The notes: generated by a model not told the origin, from the letters alone. Shown: positions 17,182 through 25,632, counted from the stretch's first letter. The stretch: DNA of 64,000 bases from Flavobacterium palustre (GCF_014639535.1 NZ_BMGA01000008.1:1-64000), one strand, 5' to 3'. Translations and numbers: made by a program.

Positions 17182-17270
17182 TCCTGAGTAGCTTAGATAG
17201 TAGAGCGTTTGATAAGAGACAAACATGTAGATTCTTTCATTCGGCGCAGGTTCGAATCCCGCCTCAGGAG
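17182..17270 (+). tRNA. Class II tRNA-like sequence (possible Leu, anticodon AAG)
   Basis: 89 nt. A perfect 7-bp acceptor stem is formed by TCCTGAG (17182-17188) and CTCAGGA (17263-17269) plus discriminator G. The D-arm is GCTT/GAGC, the anticodon stem GTTTG/CAAAC, the variable arm is long as in Leu/Ser/Tyr tRNAs, and the T-loop is TTCGAAT with a 5-bp stem carrying one A-C mismatch. CCA is not encoded. The anticodon loop has 8 nt (ATAAGAGA) instead of 7. Reading after the loop T gives AAG (Leu), but the identity is uncertain. It may be a functional phage tRNA or a degenerate one. Confidence 0.7.
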
Positions 17271-17290
17271 CTAACTAAAAAAAAATAAGA

Positions 17291-17551
17291 ATGAACGATT
17301 TAAAGTATGTGATTTTTAAGCCCAATTCACTTGAGGAGAGAGCGGTAATATTTAACGGAATGATTACTCATAAAACGATTTCCGATGCAATTATTAAAAA
17401 TGAGGCTTTTGCAATTGTTTCTGCGGGTTTTTTATCAATGGATAATGTAATTAGCTGTTACGGAGATTCGGAATCACTTAAAATGAAGTCAAGGGGCAAA
17501 ATAGACGAATTAGTAATAAGTAAAACACTATTAAGGCTAAATTATTTTTAA
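17291..17551 (+). CDS. Hypothetical early phage protein
   Basis: 86 residues, soluble, not recognised (AIVSAGFLSMDNVISCYGDS in the middle). It lies between the tRNA-like sequence and the next early gene, 1 nt before that start. Confidence 0.6.
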   Translation: MNDLKYVIFKPNSLEERAVIFNGMITHKTISDAIIKNEAFAIVSAGFLSMDNVISCYGDSESLKMKSRGKIDELVISKTLLRLNYF

Positions 17552-17552
17552 A

Positions 17553-17897
17553 ATGACAGCAACTAAATCCAAACCCTACATCTATGAAGGCGGCGGGAGC
17601 GCCATAGAAGATTACAACAAACCGAAAACCCACAACCCACAACCCACAACGGCTAAGAACTGGGCAGCCTTTGATAAAAGCAATCGCCAACACATGGGCG
17701 TGATGGGACAGCTCCGAACGCTCCAATGGACGGTTCCACATCCACGCCACGGCGAAGTGGCCGACCTCGCCCGATTGTCCGACTTTTTAAAGAGTGATAA
17801 ATCACCGGTTAAAAAGCCTTTAAAGGACATGGAACCTAAAGAGCTTTCTAAGATTATAGAATGTTTAAAATCAATGGTAGTTAAAAAATATAAGTAA
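17553..17897 (+). CDS. Early protein with GemA-like layout
   Basis: 114 residues. The N-terminus is disordered. The C-terminal 65 residues (QLRTLQWTVP, HGEVADLARLSDFL, MEPKELSKIIECL) are helical and laid out like the end of Mu GemA/gp16-family regulators. This is a weak similarity judged by eye; a regulatory role is inference. Confidence 0.55.
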   Translation: MTATKSKPYIYEGGGSAIEDYNKPKTHNPQPTTAKNWAAFDKSNRQHMGVMGQLRTLQWTVPHPRHGEVADLARLSDFLKSDKSPVKKPLKDMEPKELSKIIECLKSMVVKKYK

Positions 17898-18143
17898 ATG
17901 GAATCACTAAAAATCATTATCACCGCAGCTGTATCTAGCATTTGTTTTTTGACCTTTTGTGCCGGTTTATTCCCGCCCGACCCACCAAAGAGGAAAAAGA
18001 AAAAGAAAGTAAAACGCAAACCCGAAAAACCCTTAGAAGCCTACTGTTTTGAGTGCGAAATAGAAATGCCGGTAAAAGAAAAAAACGGAAAATTGTTTTG
18101 CACCAACTGCGGGTTAATTCACTGGCAAAATGGAGGGGTTTAG
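17898..18143 (+). CDS. Membrane-anchored zinc-ribbon protein
   Basis: 81 residues. One N-terminal membrane segment (IIITAAVSSICFLTFCAGLF), a very basic linker (PPKRKKKKKVKRKPEK), then a four-Cys ribbon: CFEC and, 17 residues on, CTNC. Probably anchors a zinc ribbon at the inner face of the membrane. Function unknown. It overlaps the following small gene by 14 nt. Confidence 0.6.
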   Translation: MESLKIIITAAVSSICFLTFCAGLFPPDPPKRKKKKKVKRKPEKPLEAYCFECEIEMPVKEKNGKLFCTNCGLIHWQNGGV

Positions 18144-18273
18144 CATCACCGAAGTATGTCCCCACGACATAGCCGAAACCCGAGTAATAAGCGCTGCCTG
18201 TGGCTGCGAAACAACCGTAGAAGTTTGCACCGAATGCGACGAACAACTAACAGAACCTAAAACAGAATGTTAA
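18130..18273 (+). CDS. 47-aa cysteine-rich small protein
   Basis: ATG at 18130 to TAA at 18271-18273. Seven Cys, including CGC and CTEC, and one His suggest a metal-binding knuckle. It overlaps the zinc-ribbon gene upstream and ends 1 nt before the next ATG, so it fills the only gap in the operon. No homologue recognised. Confidence 0.5.
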   Translation: MEGFSITEVCPHDIAETRVISAACGCETTVEVCTECDEQLTEPKTEC

Positions 18274-18274
18274 G

Positions 18275-18607
18275 ATGAAAATAGACCTGAAATTAACACA
18301 TGAGGCCATTACTATAATAGCCTCAACACTACAGCCAATTTACAAATCCAAAGCTCATACCAGACGCGAAAAATCTACGCTTTCAATTGCCTACGATGTA
18401 GCCGGAAAATTAGACAGTAAATTCGGATCAGTAAAGTTAAAAACTGACTTGTTTAACACTAAAAAGAAGGTGAAGGTATCGCTAAAATACCATGAGGCTG
18501 ACATGCTCGAACTGTTATTACTCGGAGAAATAAAAGGAGTGTCTGATAATTACATCAGACAACAAATTCAAAAAGTAATAAACGAATTAAATCAAAAATT
18601 AGCCTGA
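18275..18607 (+). CDS. Hypothetical early phage protein
   Basis: 110 residues, helical, soluble; not recognised (SLKYHEADMLELLLLGEIKG in the middle). Its TGA overlaps the next ATG (ATGA), so it is coupled to the DnaT-like protein. Confidence 0.65.
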   Translation: MKIDLKLTHEAITIIASTLQPIYKSKAHTRREKSTLSIAYDVAGKLDSKFGSVKLKTDLFNTKKKVKVSLKYHEADMLELLLLGEIKGVSDNYIRQQIQKVINELNQKLA

Positions 18608-19044
18608 TGAACCGCACTTATACTGTAAAACTGGAAAACGGCGACATCTGGCAGTTTAAATACAATTTAAACGGCTTTTTAATCGCCTATAATATCCTTG
18701 AAGGAGAGATAAGCCAAAGGCACTCCGATTGGTTATTCGTTAAAGGTAAATTCCCATACCTCGAAGAGCATATTAAAGATTGGATTAAAAAACAAAAAAC
18801 ACTTACTATTGAGGTAGGTGAACCGGACATAAGTTTTGACGCACTTTGGAACTTGTACGGAAATAAGGTTTCGAAGTTTGACGCCCAAAAAAGCTTTAAA
18901 AAGCTCTCACAATCCGACCAGATAAAATGTTTCATGGCAGTTCCAGAATATAAAAAGTATGTCGCCCGTAAATGCATTGGAACCGCACACTTAGCCACAT
19001 TCATAAACCGCCAGTATTACAATGACGACTGGCACAGGGCTTAA
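18607..19044 (+). CDS. Replication-accessory-like protein (DnaT/O C-terminal type motif)
   Basis: 145 residues. The C-terminal half has the pattern FDALWNLYGNKVSK ... KKLSQSDQ ... PEYKKYVARK ... AHLATFINRQYYNDDW. This resembles the C-terminal domain of DnaT-like and phage replication-initiation proteins that load helicase. Last gene of the GC-richer early block before the AT-rich cargo. The function is inferred from motif only. Confidence 0.55.
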   Translation: MNRTYTVKLENGDIWQFKYNLNGFLIAYNILEGEISQRHSDWLFVKGKFPYLEEHIKDWIKKQKTLTIEVGEPDISFDALWNLYGNKVSKFDAQKSFKKLSQSDQIKCFMAVPEYKKYVARKCIGTAHLATFINRQYYNDDWHRA

Positions 19045-19069
19045 TTTTTAATTAATTGAAAAAAAAAAC

Positions 19070-19109
19070 AAAATAAGTAAAATAAATAGGAGTTATTTTA
19101 CTTATTTTA
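19070..19109. promoter_or_regulatory. Perfect 16-bp inverted repeat before the cargo block
   Basis: AAAATAAGTAAAATAA (19070-19085) and TTATTTTACTTATTTT (19094-19109) are perfectly complementary around an 8-nt loop, 36 nt upstream of the ParB-like start. It may act as a terminator for the early operon or as an operator of the cargo genes. Confidence 0.55.
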
Positions 19110-19145
19110 CAATTGATAAAACATTTTTCACTAATTTGAATAAAT

Positions 19146-20681
19146 ATGGCTAAAAGTAACCTTCAAAATATTAATATCGAGGATTTAAGCTTAGATACTC
19201 ATAATCCCCGATTCGGAGAATTATATGTAGGAAATAATACCGAAGAGGATTTAATAAATTATTTATTATATAATGAGTCAGGTGTTGAAGTAGCAAAAAA
19301 TATTGTTTCAGCGGGTGAATTTTATTTAGATAGACCACTATGGGTAATACAAAAAGGAGAAAAATATTTAGTTAAAGATGGGAATAGAAGATGTGCCGCT
19401 ATCAAAGCTTTAGAAACTCCTGGGATTTATGAGCTAGACTTACCAAGAACAAGTTACAAACAATTACCGGCATTAGTATACAACGATGAAGAAAGCTTAA
19501 ATAAAAGGATATTCTTGGAACATGCCAACAGCACATTTAGAAGTTGGGAAAGGATAGCAAAAGCTCTAGAAGTGTATAAGCTTTTCAAATCAGATGGAGC
19601 AAGTTTACAAAACTTGAGCGAAATTGATAGCCAGCCGGGACAGTTAATAAAATTAGCCAGTTTTTACAAAAGCGCAGTAGAATTTGGAGAAAATAATTTA
19701 AGACGATTATTAACAAGAGGAAGAGGTAAAACAGGAGGAAGGACGATTATTTTTGAAAGGCTATTTAAATATTCTCAAAAGTGCGGGTATAAATTTAAAA
19801 ACAGTCCTAGTTTTGAAATTGTAGTTGAAGATATTGAAACATTTAAAAAATATATTGTTGCTCTTGTTAAACTTTTAGAATCAGATGCAGAATATCAAAT
19901 TAAAACGGATGTAATCGACTCAGAAAAAGAAAGCTTTATGAAAAGGTTAAAACCTTTTGGATTTGATTATTTTTATGTGCCGATTGAAAAAAATACGCCA
20001 CCGACTTCTACACCTTCTGATACGTCAAACGGAAATTCAACTGGAATAAATACAGGAAATCAAAATAATGGAGTGGAAAACACAGAGATGAACAATCCAT
20101 CTAGTGCCGATAATACTGTGCAGGCATCTTCCTCAGATAATAATACAAATGGAAATAGTCCCGCTGCAAAACCGGCAGGGACACCACGTCCAAGCTTTAA
20201 AACAAGACCGAGGTTAAGACGAAAGGGAATACCGGCTGGGATAAAGAATAGAATAAATGAATGCTATGATTTAAATTCTACAAGTAATTGTATCGCAAAA
20301 CTTGCCCTTGTAAGGATTACATATGAATGCACTCTGAAGTATATAGTTGAACACACAACATACGGAAGCAAAAGCAATAAGCTCTCAAATTCAAATCATT
20401 TTCAATCAGCATTTAAAAACAAGCAAGGGATAAAATTACCATCGACCAATTTTGACGAACTGGAAAAACAATTTATAAAGTTAATAAAGGATAATGGTAT
20501 AAAAAGAACTTTTGAGACATTTAATTTAGACCATTTACAACAGATAATACATAACTATAATGTTGTTGGAATACCGCAAAACGCAACTAGTTATGCTGAT
20601 CAACTTATTCCACTTTTAGAATTCATGCTTGCTGAAAATAAGGTTTTTTTAGATTCTATTGAATTATCAAATATATCTTAA
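19146..20681 (+). CDS. ParB/Srx-fold protein, cargo gene
   Basis: 511 residues. The N-terminal about 115 residues form a ParB-type domain (IEDLSLDTHNPRF, then PLWVIQKGEKYLVKDGNRRC; DGNRR is the nucleotide/DNA-binding loop). A helical region follows, then a low-complexity Asn/Ser/Thr linker at about 280-340 and a separate C-terminal helical domain. Such proteins bind or cut DNA or hydrolyse NTP. It is followed 6 nt later by an adenine methylase, so a paired nuclease/methylase or marking role is possible. Markedly more AT-rich than the phage genes before it. Confidence 0.75.
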   Translation: MAKSNLQNINIEDLSLDTHNPRFGELYVGNNTEEDLINYLLYNESGVEVAKNIVSAGEFYLDRPLWVIQKGEKYLVKDGNRRCAAIKALETPGIYELDLPRTSYKQLPALVYNDEESLNKRIFLEHANSTFRSWERIAKALEVYKLFKSDGASLQNLSEIDSQPGQLIKLASFYKSAVEFGENNLRRLLTRGRGKTGGRTIIFERLFKYSQKCGYKFKNSPSFEIVVEDIETFKKYIVALVKLLESDAEYQIKTDVIDSEKESFMKRLKPFGFDYFYVPIEKNTPPTSTPSDTSNGNSTGINTGNQNNGVENTEMNNPSSADNTVQASSSDNNTNGNSPAAKPAGTPRPSFKTRPRLRRKGIPAGIKNRINECYDLNSTSNCIAKLALVRITYECTLKYIVEHTTYGSKSNKLSNSNHFQSAFKNKQGIKLPSTNFDELEKQFIKLIKDNGIKRTFETFNLDHLQQIIHNYNVVGIPQNATSYADQLIPLLEFMLAENKVFLDSIELSNIS

Positions 20682-20687
20682 GTATTT

Positions 20688-21584
20688 ATGTTTTATTCAC
20701 CATTACGCTATCCAGGAGGAAAAAATAAGCTGGCATCGTTTGTCGCTAAAATATGTGTTGATAATAAAATACACGGTCATTATGTAGAGCCCTATGCCGG
20801 TGGTGCGTCAGTTGCCATGTTTTTATTAATTGAGGGTTATGTAAAAAATGTTACTATCAATGATAAAGACAGGTCAGTTTATGCATTTTGGCACTCAGTT
20901 TTAAACGAAACTGATAAATTATGCGAACTAATTTCAAATGCAGAAATGACAATTGATAACTGGAGGAAACAAAAAGAAATTCAAAAAAACAAAGAAGATG
21001 TTGATTTATTAAGTTTAGGATTTTCAACATTGTATTTGAACAGAACGAATCGTTCGGGTATAATTAAAGCCGGTGTAATTGGAGGCCTAGAACAAAAAGG
21101 TAATTATAAAATGGATTGTCGTTTTAATAAAGAGGAAATTATAAGCAGAATTAAACTTATCGCTTCTTACTCTAATAATATTACACTTTGTAATTTGGAT
21201 GCAATAGAATTAATAGATAATGTTGAGAGCTTGAATAACCCAAATACAATATTTTATTTTGATCCTCCTTACTATTTGAAAGCAGAATCATTATATATGA
21301 ACCACTATAATGATTTAAACCATATTTTAGTTAGCGACCGAATTAAAAACATAGAAAATTCAACATGGATTGTTTCTTATGACGACCATGAATTTATTGA
21401 AAAACTCTATAAAGACTTCAATATGAAAAGGTATAGTTTTAATCACTCTGCATTTGAATCTAGAGAGGGAAAAGAATTATTGTTTTTTAGTGATAATTTA
21501 GTCATGCCACTTGAAGAAAATTTTATTCCTACAGGTTTTAAATTAAAAAAATCAAAAGGAAAAAAAGAGATTATTTATAAATAA
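20688..21584 (+). CDS. Dam-type (D12 class) N6-adenine DNA methyltransferase
   Basis: 298 residues. The AdoMet motif is SPLRYPGGKNKL at the N-terminus with VEPYAGGASVAM, and the catalytic motif is FYFDPPYYLKAES (DPPY at about 193-196). Transfers methyl from AdoMet to adenine N6 in a short recognition site. The middle of the cargo block. It could protect phage DNA from host restriction, or be the antidote to a DNA-acting partner; the recognition sequence cannot be read from sequence. Confidence 0.93.
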   Translation: MFYSPLRYPGGKNKLASFVAKICVDNKIHGHYVEPYAGGASVAMFLLIEGYVKNVTINDKDRSVYAFWHSVLNETDKLCELISNAEMTIDNWRKQKEIQKNKEDVDLLSLGFSTLYLNRTNRSGIIKAGVIGGLEQKGNYKMDCRFNKEEIISRIKLIASYSNNITLCNLDAIELIDNVESLNNPNTIFYFDPPYYLKAESLYMNHYNDLNHILVSDRIKNIENSTWIVSYDDHEFIEKLYKDFNMKRYSFNHSAFESREGKELLFFSDNLVMPLEENFIPTGFKLKKSKGKKEIIYK

Positions 21585-21594
21585 CCATTAGAGA

Positions 21595-22434
21595 ATGAAT
21601 TTTTTCGACTTTTTAAAAGACCTCAACGATACCGCTAAAGAGCGCTTAAAAACACCTATTACCGGGGCTTTCTTTTTTTCTTTTGTTATTTGGAACTGGC
21701 GACCACTGGTCGTATTGTTGTTTTCAGGTGCGCAAATTGAAGACAGAATTGTTATTGTTAATAATGAATATTGTAGTTTTTGGGCAATTTTCTGGCCATT
21801 AGTTTTAGCATTTTTTTATACGCTTGTAGTTCCTAAAATAATGGTAGCAATTAACAATGACCTAGCACCGACTAAAGAAAAAAGAGTTGAGGATATTTAT
21901 AAAACAAAAAAACATCAAACTTCTTTAAAAATAGAGTTGGCTAAACAAGAGTTTGAATTAAAAAATATAGAAACTGGTAACAAACAAATTGAAGATTTAC
22001 AACAAGAAATTCAAAAGTTAAGGAGTGGTAAAGATGAATTAATTGTGAATCATAAAGATGAGATAGGCTTTTTGCAAGCTGAATTAAATCAAATGATAAA
22101 GAATTATCAAACATCGTCTGATAATTCATCACGGCTAAATAATGATTTGAGAGTTTTTAACGAAGATTTAAATAGTGAATTACAGGAATTAAAAAAGGAA
22201 CTGAGCATAGATGACAGAGTTATTGTCGCTTTAGCTAAACTAACACCTCAAGAAACTTCTATTTTAAGAGCATTAGCAGTTAATGGATTTGATGATATAC
22301 ACTCAAATAATTGGTTAAGTTTGATGCCTAAGTTTAATGATTTACGACTTATAGATTTTGATGATGAAAATTCTTATCGTATTTCAAATTTTGGCAGAGA
22401 AGTCGTTGATAGAGTAGGGAACATTTCTCTATAA
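21595..22434 (+). CDS. Membrane coiled-coil protein with winged-helix-like tail
   Basis: 279 residues. It opens with KERLKTPITGAFFFSFVIWNW and two membrane segments (about 23-45 and 59-83). A long coiled coil (about 95-205) and a C-terminal domain of about 70 residues (LAKLTPQETSILRALAVNGF ... LIDFDDENSYRISNFG) resembling a winged helix follow. Not recognised by name. Third gene of the AT-rich cargo block, 10 nt after the methylase. A membrane-acting effector or sensor is a possibility only. Confidence 0.65.
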   Translation: MNFFDFLKDLNDTAKERLKTPITGAFFFSFVIWNWRPLVVLLFSGAQIEDRIVIVNNEYCSFWAIFWPLVLAFFYTLVVPKIMVAINNDLAPTKEKRVEDIYKTKKHQTSLKIELAKQEFELKNIETGNKQIEDLQQEIQKLRSGKDELIVNHKDEIGFLQAELNQMIKNYQTSSDNSSRLNNDLRVFNEDLNSELQELKKELSIDDRVIVALAKLTPQETSILRALAVNGFDDIHSNNWLSLMPKFNDLRLIDFDDENSYRISNFGREVVDRVGNISL

Positions 22435-22455
22435 ATAATTTAAAAAGAATAAACA

Positions 22456-22959
22456 ATGAAAAAACTATTACTATCATTAGCGCTTTTAATCGGTTTGATA
22501 ACAAACGCACAAGATGCTGAGTATCTCAATACAATTAAGAATCTCTCTAGCGCTGAGGCCGCCATTCAAATGACAAACGATTTAATAAAAGACGCCAGCG
22601 AACCGCTGCGCCTGTATAAATCAAAAGAATTCCCGGAGTATTCTATTTTTGTAGTACAGTATGTTCCGGCGGCGCTCACCGATGAAGAGATCGAAAAGAA
22701 CAAAGAAAAGCTAACGGATCAGTTTGTAATCTTTCAGTTTAAATATTGGAATGAGGGAGAGGATAAAAACCTGAAAATTACCGGAACAAAAAAATATGCT
22801 TTCTCCGATGTTAGAGGTTTTTATTTGAACTTATTCCCTTTTTGGAAAAAGCATATTGACGCCTCAGCCGATAAAGAGGAACTTTCTAAGAAAGGTTACG
22901 CGCACAAATCGCCTTACTATTTTTCAGGCTCCAACGGCAACTGGAAACTTAAAGGATAA
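22456..22959 (+). CDS. Exported hypothetical protein
   Basis: 167 residues with a signal peptide (MKKLLLSLALLIGLITNAQ). The mature part is mixed alpha/beta (EYSIFVVQYVPAALTDEEIE). Not recognised. It ends before a strong bidirectional terminator, so it closes the rightward early/cargo transcript. A secreted prophage protein like this could alter the lysogen surface. Confidence 0.65.
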   Translation: MKKLLLSLALLIGLITNAQDAEYLNTIKNLSSAEAAIQMTNDLIKDASEPLRLYKSKEFPEYSIFVVQYVPAALTDEEIEKNKEKLTDQFVIFQFKYWNEGEDKNLKITGTKKYAFSDVRGFYLNLFPFWKKHIDASADKEELSKKGYAHKSPYYFSGSNGNWKLKG

Positions 22960-22996
22960 ACAATAATTTCCAAATCAATAATCCTAATACCACGTG

Positions 22997-23025
22997 AAAA
23001 AGCCCAGCTAAAAACTGGGCTTTTT
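22997..23025 (+). terminator. Bidirectional terminator
   Basis: AAAAAGCCCAG (22997-23007) pairs with CTGGGCTTTTT (23015-23025) and continues into a T-run. It ends the early/cargo transcript. Confidence 0.8.
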
Positions 23026-23055
23026 TTATGTTGAAAAGTTTTATATTTTTGTTTC

Positions 23056-23283
23056 ATGGCCGTTAAACCAAATACCATTCGTTTGCACCAGGATATCAAA
23101 AAGGAATTTGATAAAATGAGCAATGTACGCGAATTTGGCGTGCAAAAATACTCCACAGACTACATTTTAAACTTCGTAGCCGCTAAGTACTACCGAGCAG
23201 CAAAAACAGTGGAAAACATCGTTTTTAACCGCGTTTCTTACCCTACCCAAAATCAAACGGAATTATTTACTGATTTACAATAA
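23056..23283 (+). CDS. Small DNA-binding-like phage protein
   Basis: 75 residues, basic and helical (NTIRLHQDIKKEFDKMSNVR). It might be a ribbon-helix-helix type regulator, but no firm motif is seen. Convergent with the inverted head block and overlapping its last gene by 17 nt. Confidence 0.5.
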   Translation: MAVKPNTIRLHQDIKKEFDKMSNVREFGVQKYSTDYILNFVAAKYYRAAKTVENIVFNRVSYPTQNQTELFTDLQ

Positions 23284-23785
23284 AACCGTTGTTGCCCTGT
23301 GGCTCGATTTGCATATCTGCAAATGAATCTTCTTCCCATTCTTTTACGGCGCTGTAGTCCATTAATTCACATCTGTACGTGATATTATATAAATTTCCCG
23401 CTCCGCCAGTATCTACCGGAGAAAACGAAATCCGGCGCATATTGCTGTAAGCCGTTCCGCTACTGCCGTGCAATAGCTTGTTTATTTCGTCCATAATATC
23501 CAAAAACGCCAAAGCTTCCTCCTGATTGTAAGCCCCGTTAAAAGTGTCCAAAAAGGTTTCGTAAAACAAAAACACATCCACCTGTAACTCTACTTTTTGG
23601 AGTTTTACGCCCGCATCGTCCATTCGGTTCGACCGAAAAGCCAAAAAGACAGCCGGAGCAGGGAACGGATGCTCTCCTTCTAAATTATAAATTTGGGAGT
23701 TCCATAAGTCCACCCACTCAATAGCCGGTATCTTGTCAGACAACAGCCCGGCCAGTTCCGTATAAAGTTCTTTAAAGTTTTGCAT
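23267..23785 (-). CDS. Head-tail joining/tail terminator-like protein
   Basis: 172 residues. It lies last in the inverted head block. The layout (LYTELAGLLSDKIPAIEWVD, then KLQKVELQVDVFLFYETF) and length fit tail-terminator/neck proteins that follow gpG-type morphogenesis proteins. Identity is inferred mainly from position. It overlaps the next gene by 14 nt. Confidence 0.5.
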   Translation of the reverse strand: MQNFKELYTELAGLLSDKIPAIEWVDLWNSQIYNLEGEHPFPAPAVFLAFRSNRMDDAGVKLQKVELQVDVFLFYETFLDTFNGAYNQEEALAFLDIMDEINKLLHGSSGTAYSNMRRISFSPVDTGGAGNLYNITYRCELMDYSAVKEWEEDSFADMQIEPQGNNGFIVNQ

Positions 23786-24281
23786 TTCCTTGCTGTTTAA
23801 AACGTATTGAAATTTGATTTAAAAGCCATTTATCCAGCCCGTCCATCATTTGTTTACTCTCGCCTATAAATTGGCGTTTTGGGAACTTAGTATCAATCTT
23901 TCGGCTGTGTGCCTGTACCTGTTCCCGCTTGCCGTTTCGGGTTCTGTGATGCGCGCGTACATATTGCACCAGGCGCATACGCTCACCGTTGTTATGCAAA
24001 CCGGCGTAAGGCACATGAGTTCCAAACTCCATACGGTTGTCAGTCTCCGCCAACACGCCTAAACTTTTACGTAAAAAAGTAGTATCGACTAAGATAGCGC
24101 CACCCGGTCGCCTGTCCGGCTCCTTTCTTTTTTCCCAGGGTTCAAAACTGGCATCCGTGAAGCCCTGATTTTGAAAGCTGTCGTCAAACCATTGCAAACA
24201 ATACACTTTTGCATAACGGCGCACATCGGTCTGCAAGCTCTCCGCAATAGCTAAAAAATCAGGTATTTGTATTTTACTCAT
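23772..24281 (-). CDS. Phage virion morphogenesis protein (Mu gpG/tail-completion-like)
   Basis: The start chosen at 24281 (MSKIQIPDF) gives 169 residues; a start at 24338 lies in the intergenic stretch. The FEPWEKRKEPDRRPGGAILV ... TTFLRKSLG pattern is typical of the phage virion morphogenesis/gpS family (FExW then LVxTGxLRxS). C-terminal KFPKRQFIGES also fits. Likely involved in head completion or tail joining. Confidence 0.7.
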   Translation of the reverse strand: MSKIQIPDFLAIAESLQTDVRRYAKVYCLQWFDDSFQNQGFTDASFEPWEKRKEPDRRPGGAILVDTTFLRKSLGVLAETDNRMEFGTHVPYAGLHNNGERMRLVQYVRAHHRTRNGKREQVQAHSRKIDTKFPKRQFIGESKQMMDGLDKWLLNQISIRFKQQGNAKL

Positions 24282-24352
24282 AATTATTTGTATATTTGCA
24301 TTGTAGTTAAGCACGCGGGTTATTCCAAGTGCGTCCACTATAGAAAGGCAAC

Positions 24353-25525
24353 CTATTTTTTAGGTTGCTTTTTTCTTTTATACTCCTTGACTTCCTTACC
24401 GTCTTTTGACACGATATAAACCGTTTTAATGTTTGGATGAATCCCCGGTTGTTTTAAAACATTCTCAATTTTAGCATAGGCGTTTTCAATGCTATCTTTG
24501 TTAACCGACAAATCAATTACCACAACTTCACACTTTTGCTCGTTTGCCTTTTTTAATGACTTTTTATAATTAGTCGATTCAGGCGCTTTTCTTTCACCCA
24601 AAACCCCATTAATTAGATATTCCGGATTTTTATGTCCTGGTACAATACGTCCGTCTAAGTGAGGTCTAATTTGAACATTTAGATTTAAATTATCAGCCAA
24701 AATTATAGCCGTAGCAATGTTGTCTTTTAGATCCACTTCATCGGCAAAAATGCTGGCCTCGACTTTCCCCTTTTTAGACCTGTGTACTACTTCAACTGGC
24801 GCGTTTAACTTGGATAACTCCGCATTTTGTATCGCCTTTTCATTGGTATTTAGGAGCTTAAAAAATGTGCCTTTTTTGGTGAAAATTTCTTTGTCTTTTC
24901 CTACATTTCCTTTAAAAGTTGGCTTTGGTAAATCCTCTTCTTTATCGTCGGTCGTATCTTCGGCCGTGGGTACCGCATCACAGCGGCATCGCCAGTCCAA
25001 AGGCGGATAATATTTAGACCAAAACGGGTCGTCAATCGGTTTGATAATGCCGTCAAGTTTGGCATGTTCCGGACGCACCAGGCTATCGCCAACGATTCTA
25101 TATTTCAAGTTCGGGAATAAGTCTTTTGTTTCTTGCAGGCGTTCCCATTTTTCGGCCATTTGTGCCGCAGTTCTGGCGGTTTGGTACTCGGCCTGTAAAT
25201 AGTTTACATTGTACTGGCGATTGACTTTTTTAGCCAAAACGGCGAACTCGTTAAACGGTCTTAGCTTCCCGTCCTGATCAAACAGCAAGCGGTTAATTTC
25301 TTCGAGCTGTGCGTAGGATTTAGCACCTGAGAACGCGTACAGGTTCTTTTTTAGCTCATTCGGCAAAGAGCCTTTTCCGTCGGCCGGAAACTTAGACCAC
25401 TTTTTACCGTAACCTTTACCGGCTCCCTCGGATAAATCGCTGTAGGTTCTTGAAATGAGTTCGCTATTCAAGTCCTCCGGCTTTATTTTGCCCTCGTGTA
25501 AATCTTTGGCAATTTGATTAATCAA
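24353..25525 (-). CDS. Mu F-like minor head protein with C-terminal CdiA-type nuclease toxin domain (MuF toxin)
   Basis: 390 residues from the first TTG. The coding frame clearly continues upstream (IFASYHAEDCGCESC and further) to the A10 run at 25650-25659 without any ATG, so it may be made by -1 slippage from the portal gene. Residues about 100-190 are the Mu F-like domain (RIVGDSLVRPEHAKLDG, PPLDWRCRC). Residues about 240-390 resemble the CdiA C-terminal RNase fold (IRPHLDGRIVPGHKNPEYLI, then GERKAP with Glu311/Lys313). Such phage-head toxins are known as MuF polymorphic toxins. No immunity gene is obvious downstream. Confidence 0.8.
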   Translation of the reverse strand: MINQIAKDLHEGKIKPEDLNSELISRTYSDLSEGAGKGYGKKWSKFPADGKGSLPNELKKNLYAFSGAKSYAQLEEINRLLFDQDGKLRPFNEFAVLAKKVNRQYNVNYLQAEYQTARTAAQMAEKWERLQETKDLFPNLKYRIVGDSLVRPEHAKLDGIIKPIDDPFWSKYYPPLDWRCRCDAVPTAEDTTDDKEEDLPKPTFKGNVGKDKEIFTKKGTFFKLLNTNEKAIQNAELSKLNAPVEVVHRSKKGKVEASIFADEVDLKDNIATAIILADNLNLNVQIRPHLDGRIVPGHKNPEYLINGVLGERKAPESTNYKKSLKKANEQKCEVVVIDLSVNKDSIENAYAKIENVLKQPGIHPNIKTVYIVSKDGKEVKEYKRKKQPKK

Positions 25526-25632
25526 ATTATCATATCTGCTAAAATCAAGCGCCGTAAAGTTATCCGTTACGCAGCTTTCGCAGCCGCAATCCTCGGCATG
25601 ATAAGAAGCGAAAATTTCATCAAAAAGCGCGT

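Noticed and set aside
24353..25525. Full contact-dependent inhibition (CdiA/CdiB) locus
   Set aside because: Only the toxin-like end is present, fused to a Mu F-like head domain; no filament or CdiB.
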